From the NCBI RefSeq assembly GCF_050563545.1, contig NZ_JBNXUM010000003.1, forward strand, positions 277,842 to 341,841: 64,000 bases of DNA. The letters run 5' to 3'. This DNA comes from Falsiroseomonas sp050563545 (GTDB taxonomy: Bacteria > Pseudomonadota > Alphaproteobacteria > Acetobacterales > Acetobacteraceae). The notes under the pieces were generated by a model. That model was given only the letters and a program-made list of their open reading frames with translations. It did not search any database and had not been told where the DNA came from. The position numbers and the translations under genes are program-made. This document shows, piece by piece, positions 1-8,535 of this stretch; position 1 is the first letter of the stretch; each line of letters begins with the position of its first letter.

Positions 1-2
1 CC

Positions 3-605
3 GGCGAGCCGGTCTTCCGCACCATGGGCGAGGGCTGGGATCTGTTCCGCATCGGGCCCGCCGGTGGGTGGAACGTCGACCCTGCGCAGCGCCGCGCCTT
101 CCCGGAGTCGCGCTTTCCCGCCGCGGCCTGGAACCAGTTCATGATGCAATCCGTGCCGCGCTGGGTAACGACCGATCGCCAGGTACAGGCGGCCTATGAT
201 GCGCTGGTCCAGCGGATCTGCCCCTGCGTCGTGCTGGTGCACAGCCAGGGCGGCAATTTCGGCTTCACCATGGCCCTGAACGCGCCGGACAAGGTCATGG
301 CGGTGATCGCGGTCGAGCCCTCCGGCGCGCCGCCCCAGGCCTCCGAGGCCGCGCGGGTGCGGGGGATCCCGCACCTCGTGGTCTGGGGCGACAACATCCG
401 CGGCAACGCCTTCTGGGAGCGGATCCGCGCCAATGTGGAGCGCTGGCAGGGCCAGATCCGTGAGGCCGGCGGCACCGCCGACACGCTCGACATGGCGGCC
501 GAGGGCGTGCGCGGCAACAGCCACATGATCATGATGGACGACAACAGCGACGACGTCGCCGCGCGCATCCAGGCCTGGATGGAACGGCGCGGCCTGATGC
601 GCTGA
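3..605 (+). CDS. alpha/beta hydrolase, C-terminal part (5' end outside window)
   Basis: The frame is already open at the window edge, so only the last 200 residues are visible. They carry the second half of an alpha/beta-hydrolase fold: a nucleophile elbow LVHSQGG (serine at about visible residue 81), a strand HLVVWGD where the acid residue usually follows, and a late NSHMIMMD stretch whose histidine fits the catalytic base. The length after the elbow suits a secreted or cytosolic esterase or lipase-like enzyme. The substrate cannot be told. The first ATG in view (24) is internal to the protein and not a likely start. Transketolase follows 109 bases downstream on the same strand with no sign of a link in function. 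Confidence 0.8.
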   Translation, partial: GEPVFRTMGEGWDLFRIGPAGGWNVDPAQRRAFPESRFPAAAWNQFMMQSVPRWVTTDRQVQAAYDALVQRICPCVVLVHSQGGNFGFTMALNAPDKVMAVIAVEPSGAPPQASEAARVRGIPHLVVWGDNIRGNAFWERIRANVERWQGQIREAGGTADTLDMAAEGVRGNSHMIMMDDNSDDVAARIQAWMERRGLMR

Positions 606-714
606 GGCATGGCCTCGCATCTGGCGCCGGACCGATCCGCCGGCACCGCGGGTTGTCCGGGGGAGGGGGCGCGGTTATGAGGGCGCCACCCCTTCGACCC
701 CCAGGATTGCCCGC

Positions 715-2760
715 TTGGCCAGCCTCGAACCCGACAAGCAGCCCGGCGCCGGGCCCAATCCGGCCCAGGCCCGCCAGGCCGCGCTGCTCGCCCGGCCGGC
801 CAGCGAGGCACGCCGCATGGCCGACGCCATCCGCGCGCTCGCCATGGACGCGGTGGAGAAGGCGAAGTCCGGCCATCCCGGCATGCCGATGGGCATGGCC
901 GATGTCGCGACGGTGCTGTTCACCCGCTTCCTGAAATACGACGCCGCCGATCCCCGCTGGCCCGACCGCGACCGCTTCGTGCTGTCGGCTGGCCATGGCT
1001 CGATGCTGCTCTATTCGCTGCTGCACCTGACCGGCCATGCCGGGATGGGCATCGAGGAGATCAGGAACTTTCGCCAGCTCCACTCGCCCGCGGCCGGCCA
1101 CCCCGAATTCGGCGAGCATCCCGGGATCGAGACCACGACCGGCCCGCTCGGCCAGGGCATCGCCACTTCGGTCGGCATGGCGATCGCCGAGCGGCATCTC
1201 GCGGCGCGCTTCGGCAGGTCGCTGGTGGACCATCGGACCTGGGTGATCTGCAGTGACGGCGACCTGCAGGAGGGCATCAGCCACGAGGCCGCGTCGCTCG
1301 CCGGCCATCTCGGGCTCGACCGGCTCTGCGTCCTCTGGGACGACAACTCGATCTCGATCGACGGCGACACCGCGCTGTCCTTCACCGACGACACGCTGAA
1401 GCGCTTCGCCGCCTATGGCTGGGCGGTGCGCCGCGTGGACGGGCACGACCACGAGCAGGTTGCGGCCGCCATGTCCTGGGCGATGCGCAACCGGAAGCCC
1501 ACGCTGATCGCCTGCCGCACCATCATCGGCTTCGGGTCGCCTGCAAAGGCCGGCACGGCCGCGAGCCACGGCGCGCCGCTGGGTGCGAGCGAGATCGAGG
1601 CCGCGAAATCCGCCCTCGGCTGGAACCACCCGCCCTTCGAGGTTCCGGAGGGCCTGAAGTCGGCCTGGGAAGACGCCGGCCGCCGTGGTGCCGGCACCCG
1701 ACGCTCCTGGCTGAAGCGCCTGGCGAAGCATCCACAGAAGGACGAGTTCGACCGCGCCATGGCCGGCAAGCTGCCGGAGAACTGGCACGAGCCGCTGGCC
1801 GCGCTGCGCGCGAGGCAGGCCGAGGAGAAGCCGAAGATCGCCACCCGCATCGCCTCGCAGCGCGCGCTGGAAGCCCTGGTGCCGGCGGTGCCCGAGATGA
1901 TCGGCGGCTCGGCCGACCTCACGGGGTCGAACAACACCAACGTGAAGGGCATCCCCATCATCGGCCCTGGCAACTATGCCGGCCGCTACATCCACTACGG
2001 CGTGCGCGAGCACGGCATGGCCGCTGCGATGAACGGCATGGCGCTGCATGGCGGGATCATCCCCTATTCCGGGACCTTCCTCGTCTTCGCGGACTACATG
2101 CGCGGCGCGATCCGCCTGGCCGCGCTGATGCGCCAGCGCGTGATCCATGTGCTGACGCATGACAGCATCGGCCTCGGCGAGGACGGGCCGACGCACCAGC
2201 CGGTCGAGACGCTGGCGTCGCTGCGCGCCATGCCGAACCTGCAGGTGATGCGGCCGGCGGATGCGATCGAGACCGCGGAATGCTGGGAGATCGCGGTCAG
2301 GCGCACGGACGGGCCGACGGTGCTGGCGCTGTCGCGGCAGAACCTGCCGGCGGTGCGCACCGACGCCGGGGAGAACCGCTGTTCGCGCGGCGGGTATGTG
2401 CTGGCCGAGGCGTCCGGCGCGCGCCAGGCGACCCTGATCGCGACGGGGTCAGAGGTCCACGTCGCGCTCGCCGCGCGCGAGGCGCTGGAGGCCGAGGGCA
2501 TCGCCGCCGCCGTCGTCTCCCTGCCCTGCTGGGAGCTCTTCGCCCTGCAGGACGAGGCCTATCGCGCACAGGTGTTGGGCGAGGCGCTGCGCGTCGGCGT
2601 CGAGGCAGCCATCTCCATGGGCTGGGAACGCTGGCTCGGTGACGGCGTGTTCATTGGCATGGGCGGCTTCGGCGCCTCCGCACCGGCCGAGACGCTCTAC
2701 AAGCATTTCGGGATCACCGCCGAGGCGGTGGTCGCAGCCGTCCGCAAGCGGCTGGGCTGA
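715..2760 (+). CDS. tkt: transketolase
   Basis: Thiamine-diphosphate enzyme moving two-carbon ketol units between sugar phosphates in the pentose phosphate and Calvin-type pathways. All three domains are present in 681 residues: the N-terminal SGHPGMPMGMA segment, the ThDP/metal motif beginning GDGDLQEG and ending with DDNSIS, a central domain with the REHGMA stretch carrying the cofactor-activating glutamate, and the C-terminal domain. The start is a TTG at 715; an in-frame ATG at 817 would give a 647-residue protein, closer to but shorter than the E. coli enzyme, and I cannot decide between them because neither has a clear ribosome-binding site. The GAPDH gene starts 29 bases after the stop, so the two are probably cotranscribed. 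Confidence 0.95.
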   Translation: MASLEPDKQPGAGPNPAQARQAALLARPASEARRMADAIRALAMDAVEKAKSGHPGMPMGMADVATVLFTRFLKYDAADPRWPDRDRFVLSAGHGSMLLYSLLHLTGHAGMGIEEIRNFRQLHSPAAGHPEFGEHPGIETTTGPLGQGIATSVGMAIAERHLAARFGRSLVDHRTWVICSDGDLQEGISHEAASLAGHLGLDRLCVLWDDNSISIDGDTALSFTDDTLKRFAAYGWAVRRVDGHDHEQVAAAMSWAMRNRKPTLIACRTIIGFGSPAKAGTAASHGAPLGASEIEAAKSALGWNHPPFEVPEGLKSAWEDAGRRGAGTRRSWLKRLAKHPQKDEFDRAMAGKLPENWHEPLAALRARQAEEKPKIATRIASQRALEALVPAVPEMIGGSADLTGSNNTNVKGIPIIGPGNYAGRYIHYGVREHGMAAAMNGMALHGGIIPYSGTFLVFADYMRGAIRLAALMRQRVIHVLTHDSIGLGEDGPTHQPVETLASLRAMPNLQVMRPADAIETAECWEIAVRRTDGPTVLALSRQNLPAVRTDAGENRCSRGGYVLAEASGARQATLIATGSEVHVALAAREALEAEGIAAAVVSLPCWELFALQDEAYRAQVLGEALRVGVEAAISMGWERWLGDGVFIGMGGFGASAPAETLYKHFGITAEAVVAAVRKRLG

Positions 2761-2789
2761 CGGTCAACCGGGGAAGAGGAAGAGCTGAG

Positions 2790-3806
2790 ATGGCGGTGAA
2801 GGTTTCGATCAACGGGTTCGGGCGCATCGGGCGCCTGGTGCTGCGCGCGGCCTGCGAGGCTGGCCGCGACGACCTGGAATTCGTCACCATCAACGACCTC
2901 GGCTCCGTCGAGGCGAATGCGCACCTTTTCCGCTACGACAGCGTCCATGGCCGCTTCCCCGGCGAGGTGATCGTGGAAGGCGACAGCATCACCATCAAGG
3001 CCCGCGGCCGGACCTATGGCCCGATCAAGGTGACCGCCGAGCGCGACCCGACGAAGCTGCCGCTGAAGGGCGTGGATGTCGCGATGGAGTGCACCGGCAT
3101 CTTCACCAGCAAGGAGAAGGCCTCCGCCCTGCTGACCGCCGGCGCGCGGAAGGTCGTGATCTCCGCCCCCGGCGACAACGCCGACGCGACCATCGTCTAC
3201 GGCGTCAACCACAAGACGCTGACGAAGGACATGACCGTCATCTCCAACGCGTCCTGCACCACCAATTGCCTCGCGCCGATCGCCAAGGTGCTGCACGAGA
3301 ATTTCGGCATCGCGCGCGGCTACATGGTGACGATCCACGCCTATACCGGCGACCAGAACACCGTGGACACGCTGCACAAGGACCTGCATCGCGCCCGCGC
3401 GGCCGCGGTTTCCGCGATCCCGACCAGCACCGGCGCGGCGAAGGCGGTCGGCCTGGTCATGCCGGAGCTCAAGGGCAAGCTGGACGGCACGGCCATCCGC
3501 ATCCCGACGCCGAACGTCTCGCTGGTGTCGCTCGACATCGTGCCGGTGAAGGAAGGCGTGACGAAGGAAGCCGTGAACGCCGCGATGAAGGCGGCGGCCG
3601 AGGGCGAGCTGAAGGGCATCCTCGGCTACAACACCGCCCCGCTGGTCAGCGTGGACTTCAACCACGACCCCCACAGCAGCACCTTCGACGCGACGCAGAC
3701 CCAGGTCGTGGATGGCGGCCTGGTGCGCGTGCTGTCCTGGTACGACAACGAATGGGGCTTCTCCAACCGCATGAGCGACACGACGGCGCTGTTCGGGAGC
3801 CTGTAG
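2790..3806 (+). CDS. gap: glyceraldehyde-3-phosphate dehydrogenase, type I
   Basis: Oxidises and phosphorylates glyceraldehyde 3-phosphate with NAD(P), in cytosolic glycolysis or gluconeogenesis. The 338-residue product has the N-terminal nucleotide-binding motif INGFGRIGR, the catalytic cysteine in SNASCTTNCLAP, the downstream histidine region HAYTGDQ, and the ending SWYDNEWGFSNRM typical of the tetrameric class I enzyme. A purine-rich ribosome-binding site (GGGGAAGAGGAAGAG) precedes the ATG. It follows tkt closely. A GC-rich hairpin and an A+T-rich octamer repeat lie just downstream and probably end the transcript. Confidence 0.97.
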   Translation: MAVKVSINGFGRIGRLVLRAACEAGRDDLEFVTINDLGSVEANAHLFRYDSVHGRFPGEVIVEGDSITIKARGRTYGPIKVTAERDPTKLPLKGVDVAMECTGIFTSKEKASALLTAGARKVVISAPGDNADATIVYGVNHKTLTKDMTVISNASCTTNCLAPIAKVLHENFGIARGYMVTIHAYTGDQNTVDTLHKDLHRARAAAVSAIPTSTGAAKAVGLVMPELKGKLDGTAIRIPTPNVSLVSLDIVPVKEGVTKEAVNAAMKAAAEGELKGILGYNTAPLVSVDFNHDPHSSTFDATQTQVVDGGLVRVLSWYDNEWGFSNRMSDTTALFGSL

Positions 3807-3841
3807 TCCGCAGCACTCCCGCGCTGTCCCGCAAAGGAGGC

Positions 3842-3867
3842 TCCCTCTCCCGCCTGCGGGGGAGGGA
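3842..3867. repeat. perfect 11-bp GC hairpin, copy of a CCCTC/GAGGG palindromic element
   Basis: The arms are 3842-3852 and 3857-3867 with a four-base CCTG loop, and the right flank reads GGGTCGGGTGAG. The same core (TCCCTCTCCC with a GGTGAG flank) recurs in the pheS-pheT gap at 23118-23224, so this looks like a dispersed palindromic element rather than a gene-specific site. At this spot it may also help to end the tkt-gap transcript. The 305-base stretch 3807-4111 that holds it has no gene that I can support. Confidence 0.6.
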
Positions 3868-3891
3868 AGCGCCGGGTCGGGTGAGCGGCTG

Positions 3892-3923
3892 CTTTAGGAT
3901 TTTAGGCTTTTAGTCTTTTAGCG
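3892..3923. repeat. four tandem 8-bp repeats of YTTTAGNN
   Basis: Four direct octamers begin at 3892, 3900, 3908 and 3916, each reading C/T-TTTAG plus two variable bases. They form an A+T-rich patch that stands out in this GC-rich genome and lies 25 bases after the palindromic hairpin downstream of gap. The T runs could supply the uridine-rich tail of a terminator or arise by slippage. No gene overlaps it. Confidence 0.6.
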
Positions 3924-4111
3924 TTGTTGCGCGGTCCACATCGGACAAGTCCTCCGTCCCGGGCGCACGGCATCCCTCGGACAAATACCCGCGCCTGCGG
4001 AAGCCGCGATGACCGCCACGGATGAGCCCCGGGGCGCGCCCGGGGATGTCAAAGAGCCAAGCCAGAATATAGGAAGATTATCCACCCCGCGAGCGCAATC
4101 CGCGCCCGCGC

Positions 4112-4534
4112 TCAGAACAGCCTCAACTGCGTCCGGGATGCCTGAAAGCCGTGCCCGGCGCCGTTGGTGCACCACAGCCCTGCCTCTTCCGAGTCGCAGG
4201 TGATCCCCTGCCCCAGCCAGCGCGCGCCATAGCCCAGCACGAAGGCCTCGTCGTTGTGCACGCTTGTCGCCCGGCAGGGCAGCGTGACCTGGCCCTCCGC
4301 GTTCAGCGCCAGATGCCCCGGCCAGGGATCGCTGCAACCACGGGCCGGCGGCGGCGTCGCATGATCGTGCTCCAGCACGTCGCAGCGCAGCGTTCCCGCG
4401 GAGAACAGGCAATGGATGTTGCCGGACGGCGTCTGGAAGGCGTCGGGGGGTGGTTGGAAGGGCTGCTGGCCCGATGCTACCACCGGCGCCACGACCAGGG
4501 CCGCAACAAGCGACAGCGACGCGGTCCGTCTCAT
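4112..4534 (-). CDS. small secreted cysteine-containing protein (DUF6636-like)
   Basis: The 140-residue product starts with a signal peptide (MRRTASLSLVAALVVAPVVA, cleavage near ASG-QQ), so it should be exported. The mature part begins with a proline-rich linker and FQTPSGNIHC, a phrase typical of the DUF6636 family as I remember it, followed by five more cysteines (in LRCDV, RGCSD, LPCRA, ITCDS and LWCTN) that could form disulfides in the periplasm. No catalytic motif is visible. It lies on the opposite strand between gap and pgk, and its start is only 38 bases from the pgk start, so the two promoters must overlap each other or the neighbouring gene. Confidence 0.8.
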   Translation of the reverse strand: MRRTASLSLVAALVVAPVVASGQQPFQPPPDAFQTPSGNIHCLFSAGTLRCDVLEHDHATPPPARGCSDPWPGHLALNAEGQVTLPCRATSVHNDEAFVLGYGARWLGQGITCDSEEAGLWCTNGAGHGFQASRTQLRLF

Positions 4535-4572
4535 GTGCCCTCCGTAACGCGCCCCCTGGCAGGATCGAAGCG

Positions 4573-5766
4573 ATGGCGTTCCGCACCATTGATGCCCTGG
4601 ACCCCCGAGGCAAGCGCGTGCTGCTCCGCGCCGACCTGAACGTGCCGGTCAAAGACGGCCGCATCACCGACCGCACCCGGATCGAGCGCCTGTCCCCCAC
4701 CATCCGGGAACTCGCGGACAAGGGCGGCCGCATCATCATCTGCAGCCATTTCGACCGTCCCAAGGGCCGGCGCGTGCCGGAGATGTCGCTTAAGCCGATG
4801 GCCGAGGCGCTGTCGGCCAGCCTGAACCGCCCCGTCGCCTTCGCCGATGACTGCGTCGGGCCCGAGGCCGAGGCCGCCGCCGCGGCGCTGCAGGAAGGCG
4901 AGGTCCTGCTGCTCGAGAACACGCGCTTCCACGCCGGCGAGGAGAAGAACGACCCGGCGCTCGCGCAGGGCCTGGCGAAGCTGGCCGACGTCTTCGTCAA
5001 CGATGCCTTCTCCGCCGCCCATCGCGCGCACGCGTCCACCGAGGGCGTGGCTAAGCTGCTGCCTTCCTATGCCGGGCGGCTGATGGAGGCGGAGCTCAAG
5101 GCGCTGGATGCCGCGCTCGGCAATCCCGCGCGGCCGGTGGTCGCGATCGTCGGCGGCGCCAAGGTCAGCACCAAGCTCGACCTGCTGGGCAACCTGACGC
5201 GCAAGGTCAACGTGCTGGTGATCGGCGGCGCGATGGCAAACACCTTCCTCGCCGCGCAGGGCCATCCGATGGGCCGGTCGCTGCAGGAAGCCGAGATGCA
5301 CGACACCGCGCGGCAGATCCTGGAACAGGCCGCTGCCGCGGGCTGCGAGATCCTGCTGCCGGTGGACCTGGTGGTAGCGGCGGAGTTCGCGCCGAACCCG
5401 TCGACGCGGACCGTCGCCGTGGACCGCGTGCCCGAGGACATGATGGCGCTCGATGTCGGCCCCGACACGGTGGACCTGGTGGAGGCGCGGCTGCGCAAGG
5501 CCTCGACGCTGGTCTGGAACGGCCCCTTCGGCGCCTTCGAGACGCCGCCCTTCGACAGCGCGACGGTCGGCGTCGCGCAATCCGTGGCGTCGCTGACGGC
5601 GTCCGGCGCCCTGAAGTCCATCGCGGGCGGCGGCGACACCGTGGCGGCGCTGAAGCATGCGGGGGTGGCTGACCGCATGACCTATGTCTCGACGGCGGGC
5701 GGCGCGTTCCTGGAGTGGCTGGAGGGCAAGGTGCTGCCGGGGGTCGCCGCGCTGGAGCAGGGTTGA
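4573..5766 (+). CDS. pgk: phosphoglycerate kinase
   Basis: Transfers phosphate between 1,3-bisphosphoglycerate and ADP in the cytosol, the step after GAPDH. The 397-residue length is normal. Visible motifs are the substrate-binding LLRADLNVPV near the N terminus, the basic HFDRPKGRR segment, LLENTRFHAGEEKND, the hinge region VAIVGGAKVSTKLDLL, and the nucleotide-side GGGDTVAAL near residue 365. ATG 4573 is chosen because the protein then begins MAFRTIDALD as in relatives; the frame stays open upstream to 4450 but that part is antisense to the neighbouring gene and has the wrong composition. An AGGA ribosome-binding site lies 9 bases upstream. Confidence 0.96.
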   Translation: MAFRTIDALDPRGKRVLLRADLNVPVKDGRITDRTRIERLSPTIRELADKGGRIIICSHFDRPKGRRVPEMSLKPMAEALSASLNRPVAFADDCVGPEAEAAAAALQEGEVLLLENTRFHAGEEKNDPALAQGLAKLADVFVNDAFSAAHRAHASTEGVAKLLPSYAGRLMEAELKALDAALGNPARPVVAIVGGAKVSTKLDLLGNLTRKVNVLVIGGAMANTFLAAQGHPMGRSLQEAEMHDTARQILEQAAAAGCEILLPVDLVVAAEFAPNPSTRTVAVDRVPEDMMALDVGPDTVDLVEARLRKASTLVWNGPFGAFETPPFDSATVGVAQSVASLTASGALKSIAGGGDTVAALKHAGVADRMTYVSTAGGAFLEWLEGKVLPGVAALEQG

Positions 5767-5999
5767 GGGGCTGCCCGCTCGTCGAGGCGGGACGACCACG
5801 ACCGAGCCTCTACGGCGGTGGCCCGGGTGGTCGGACTGCTCTGCGAAAAGATCGACCCGGAACGGGCTTTGCCTTCGTCTTTCAGCGGTATCCATTTCCG
5901 GCGTCCTGCATTCAGCCGCGGCTTCAGCTGGTTCCAGCCATGGTAAGCTCGGCGCGGGCCCTGTGCTCGCACCGATCCAATCGAATTGGGAGATCCAGC

Positions 6000-7451
6000 A
6001 TGGCTGCCACTCGACGCCTCGCCTTGACCGGCACGAGCCTGCTCCTCTCGACCGCGGCGCTCATCCGTACTCCCGCCCTGGCGCAGAGCGACGTGCCGGC
6101 CTCGCTGTCGGGTCCGCACAGCGAAGACGAACTCGCGGCCATCGCGGCGGATGCGTATGTCTATGCCTACTCGCTCCTCTCGGTTGAGATGTCCCGCAGG
6201 GTCATCACCAATGTCGAGCGCGCGGAAACCACGCGCGCGCCGATGGGACAGTTCGCCAAGCTGCGCGAATATCCGACCGCAGCGTACCGCGACGTCACCG
6301 CGCCCAACGCCGACACGCTCTACGCCAACGCCTTCGTCAACGTCGGCGAGGAGCCCTGGGTCCTCTCCTGGCCCGACATGGGCGACCGCTACTACGTCTG
6401 GAATATCTACAATGCCTGGGTCCCGGTGACGGAAGCGCCGGGCTCACGGACGACCGGGCAGAAGGCGCAGGCCTATGCCATCACCGGGCCGAACTGGCGC
6501 GGGACGCTGCCCGACGGGGTCGGGCGGATCATTTGCCCCACGGCGACGGCCTGGATCCTGGGGCGGGTCTACTCGTCGGGGACGCCCGCGGATTTCCGGG
6601 CGGTCTGGGCGCTGCAGGACCAGTTCAGGCTCGTGCCGCTGAGCTCCTATGGCCGGTCCTATACGCCGCCGCCGGGACGCGTCGATCCGAACATCGACAT
6701 GCGCCGCTCCGTCCGCGACAGCGTGAATGCGCTGGACGGTCCGGCCTTCTTCTCGCTGACGGCGGAGCTGATGACGACCAATCCGCCGGCGCCGGAAGAC
6801 GGGCCGATGCTGCTGAAGCTTGAAAAGCTCGGCATCCTGCCCGGCAGATCGCTCGAGGTCGCGAGCATCCCGCCGCCGGTCGCACGCGCGATGGAGCGGG
6901 GGCGCAGGGCGGGCTGGGAGCGCATCGCCGCGCATACGCGCGAGGCCGGCACGCCCGGCAATGGTTGGATCATCAATCCCGCCAACTACGGCTTCGCGAC
7001 GGACTACCTGGCGCGGGCATGGCTTTGCGCCTTCGGCATCCCGGCGAACCAGCCAAGGGATGCGGTCTATCCCTACACCATGCTCGACAGGAACAACCGA
7101 CCGCTGGACGGGCGGAACAAGTACGTCATCCGCTTCCCGAGCCGGGCCGACCTGCCGCCGGCCAACGGTTTCTGGTCGCTCACCATGTATGACGAGGGCT
7201 GGTTCTTCGTCCCGAACCCGCTGAACCGCTACACCGTCAGCGAGCGCAACCAGCTGAAGGCGAATACGGACGGGTCCATCGACCTCCATGTCCAGAAGGA
7301 CTCGCCCGGGGCCGACAGGGAATCCAATTGGCTGCCTGCCCCGGAAGGGCGGTTCATCCTGTGTATGCGCCTCTACTGGCCGGTGGAGCCGCCCAACCGC
7401 TCCGTCCTGAACCTGACCTGGTTGCCGCCGTTCGTAGATCGCGTCGGATAG
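6000..7451 (+). CDS. DUF1254/DUF1214 domain secreted protein
   Basis: A 483-residue exported protein: an N-terminal signal peptide with a hydrophobic core (LALTGTSLLLSTAALI) ends near PALAQ. The first half matches the DUF1254 pattern (AYVYAYSLLSVEMSRR, then TLYANAFVNVGEEPWVLSWPDM) and the last 110 residues the DUF1214 pattern (NGFWSLTMYDEGWFFVPNPLNRY), the usual order for this two-domain family. Its biochemical role is unknown. The upstream 233 bases hold no gene. It stands alone between pgk and a small unknown gene, and a long dyad at 7474-7505 follows its stop. Confidence 0.88.
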   Translation: MAATRRLALTGTSLLLSTAALIRTPALAQSDVPASLSGPHSEDELAAIAADAYVYAYSLLSVEMSRRVITNVERAETTRAPMGQFAKLREYPTAAYRDVTAPNADTLYANAFVNVGEEPWVLSWPDMGDRYYVWNIYNAWVPVTEAPGSRTTGQKAQAYAITGPNWRGTLPDGVGRIICPTATAWILGRVYSSGTPADFRAVWALQDQFRLVPLSSYGRSYTPPPGRVDPNIDMRRSVRDSVNALDGPAFFSLTAELMTTNPPAPEDGPMLLKLEKLGILPGRSLEVASIPPPVARAMERGRRAGWERIAAHTREAGTPGNGWIINPANYGFATDYLARAWLCAFGIPANQPRDAVYPYTMLDRNNRPLDGRNKYVIRFPSRADLPPANGFWSLTMYDEGWFFVPNPLNRYTVSERNQLKANTDGSIDLHVQKDSPGADRESNWLPAPEGRFILCMRLYWPVEPPNRSVLNLTWLPPFVDRVG

Positions 7452-7473
7452 GTCCCCACCCGGGGCCGAGCCG

Positions 7474-7505
7474 GTTGGTGCGGACATCGCGATGCCCGCA
7501 CCAAC
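7474..7505. terminator. 32-bp near-perfect inverted repeat after the DUF1254 gene
   Basis: GTTGGTGCGG (7474-7483) pairs fully with CCGCACCAAC (7496-7505); inside lies a second self-complementary core CATCG/CGATG with one mismatch between the two parts. There is no T run after it. It is placed 22 bases after the DUF1254 stop, which fits an intrinsic or processing-type terminator, but a regulator binding site is also possible. Confidence 0.4.
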
Positions 7506-7698
7506 AGCCCAGACGAGACTTCCGCGTTCCGCGCCGCGTTTCTGAATCATCAACCCGTGCCGCTTTTCTAGCATTGGTTGCTGGACAGTTGACGGCAGGG
7601 CCACGCATGCTTCCCGCGTGCGCCCCATCGGCCCTGATCGTCGCAACCCGCCGAACCGGTTAACCCGGCGTTCAGACCTTCGCCCTATCGTGCTCCGC

Positions 7699-7896
7699 AT
7701 GATCAGCATGAACTCGCTCGCCGCCTTCACGGCGGAGGTCTCGCGGATCCAGGGTCCGGCCCAGGCGCGCGCCACCACGGGAACGCCATCGGCCACGACG
7801 CCGGCCCAGCCGGAAGCGCCGCGCCGCCTCGACAGCCTGCCGGCGCAGCCGACGGCGCCGCTGCCCCGCGGATCGCTGCTCGACCTCCGCATCTGA
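7699..7896 (+). CDS. small protein of unknown function, proline/alanine-rich
   Basis: A 65-residue frame beginning MISMNSLAAFTAEVSRIQGP and ending PRGSLLDLRI. The middle is low-complexity (Thr, Pro, Ala) and disordered-looking; the two ends are more complex and could be short interaction motifs. There is no signal peptide, membrane helix or cysteine. The frame is open from 7618 with an alternative start, but coding character begins near 7699. Codon use matches the neighbours. I do not recognise a function, and it could be a chance frame. Confidence 0.45.
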   Translation: MISMNSLAAFTAEVSRIQGPAQARATTGTPSATTPAQPEAPRRLDSLPAQPTAPLPRGSLLDLRI

Positions 7897-7980
7897 GCCT
7901 CTCCCGGCCGGAACCTTCCGCGGCCCTTCCGTGATCACGGGCGCCTTGCGGCGCGGGCGGCAAATCGCCACCCTTGGCGC

Positions 7981-8535
7981 ATGTCCGTCGCCACCACGAA
8001 TTTCGTGCGCCGCGTCCCGGAAGGGGAGGACCGCGAGCGCCTGACCTGTGCCGATTGCGGCTTCGTCGCCTACGAGAACCCCAAGGTCGTCGCGGGCTCC
8101 GTCGTCGAGGTGGACGGCCGCATCCTGCTCTGCCGCCGCGCGATCGAGCCCCGCCACGGCTTCTGGACCATCCCCGCGGGCTACATGGAGCTCGGCGAGA
8201 CCGTCGAGGAAGCCGCCCGCCGCGAAGCCCGCGAGGAAGCCTGCGCCGACATCGCGCTCGACGGCATGCTGGCGATGTATTCCATCGCGCGGATTGGCCA
8301 GGTGCAGGTGATGTTCCGCGCCCGGCTGGCGACCCCCGGCTTCGCCGCGGGCCCCGAGAGCCTCGAGGTGCGGCTGTTCGCCTGGGACGAGATCCCCTGG
8401 GACCTCCTGGCCTTCCCCTCGGTCCATTGGGTGCTGCGGCACTGGAAGGAAGCGGGATCCGGCCCGCTCGGCCCGCCGCGGTCCAACCCGCCCGACGACC
8501 TCCGCGGCATCCGGCCCCTGCAGGGGGGTGCGTGA
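7981..8535 (+). CDS. Nudix hydrolase with N-terminal zinc-ribbon half-site
   Basis: Hydrolyses a nucleoside diphosphate linked to another moiety. The Nudix box starts at Gly67 (GYMELGETVEEAAR then REAREE) with all catalytic glutamates present. Before it lies a CADC pair (Cys23, Cys26) followed by FVAYENPKVV, a short metal-knuckle start known from the NADH pyrophosphatase-like branch; the partner cysteines are not obvious, so zinc binding is uncertain. At 184 residues it is longer than minimal Nudix proteins because of a polar C-terminal tail rich in Pro, Gly and Asp. Its stop overlaps the next start by one base (TGATG). Confidence 0.9.
   Translation: MSVATTNFVRRVPEGEDRERLTCADCGFVAYENPKVVAGSVVEVDGRILLCRRAIEPRHGFWTIPAGYMELGETVEEAARREAREEACADIALDGMLAMYSIARIGQVQVMFRARLATPGFAAGPESLEVRLFAWDEIPWDLLAFPSVHWVLRHWKEAGSGPLGPPRSNPPDDLRGIRPLQGGA

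Noticed and set aside
529..2196. A 555-codon minus-strand frame opposite transketolase
   Set aside because: Antisense shadow of tkt; no recognisable domain.
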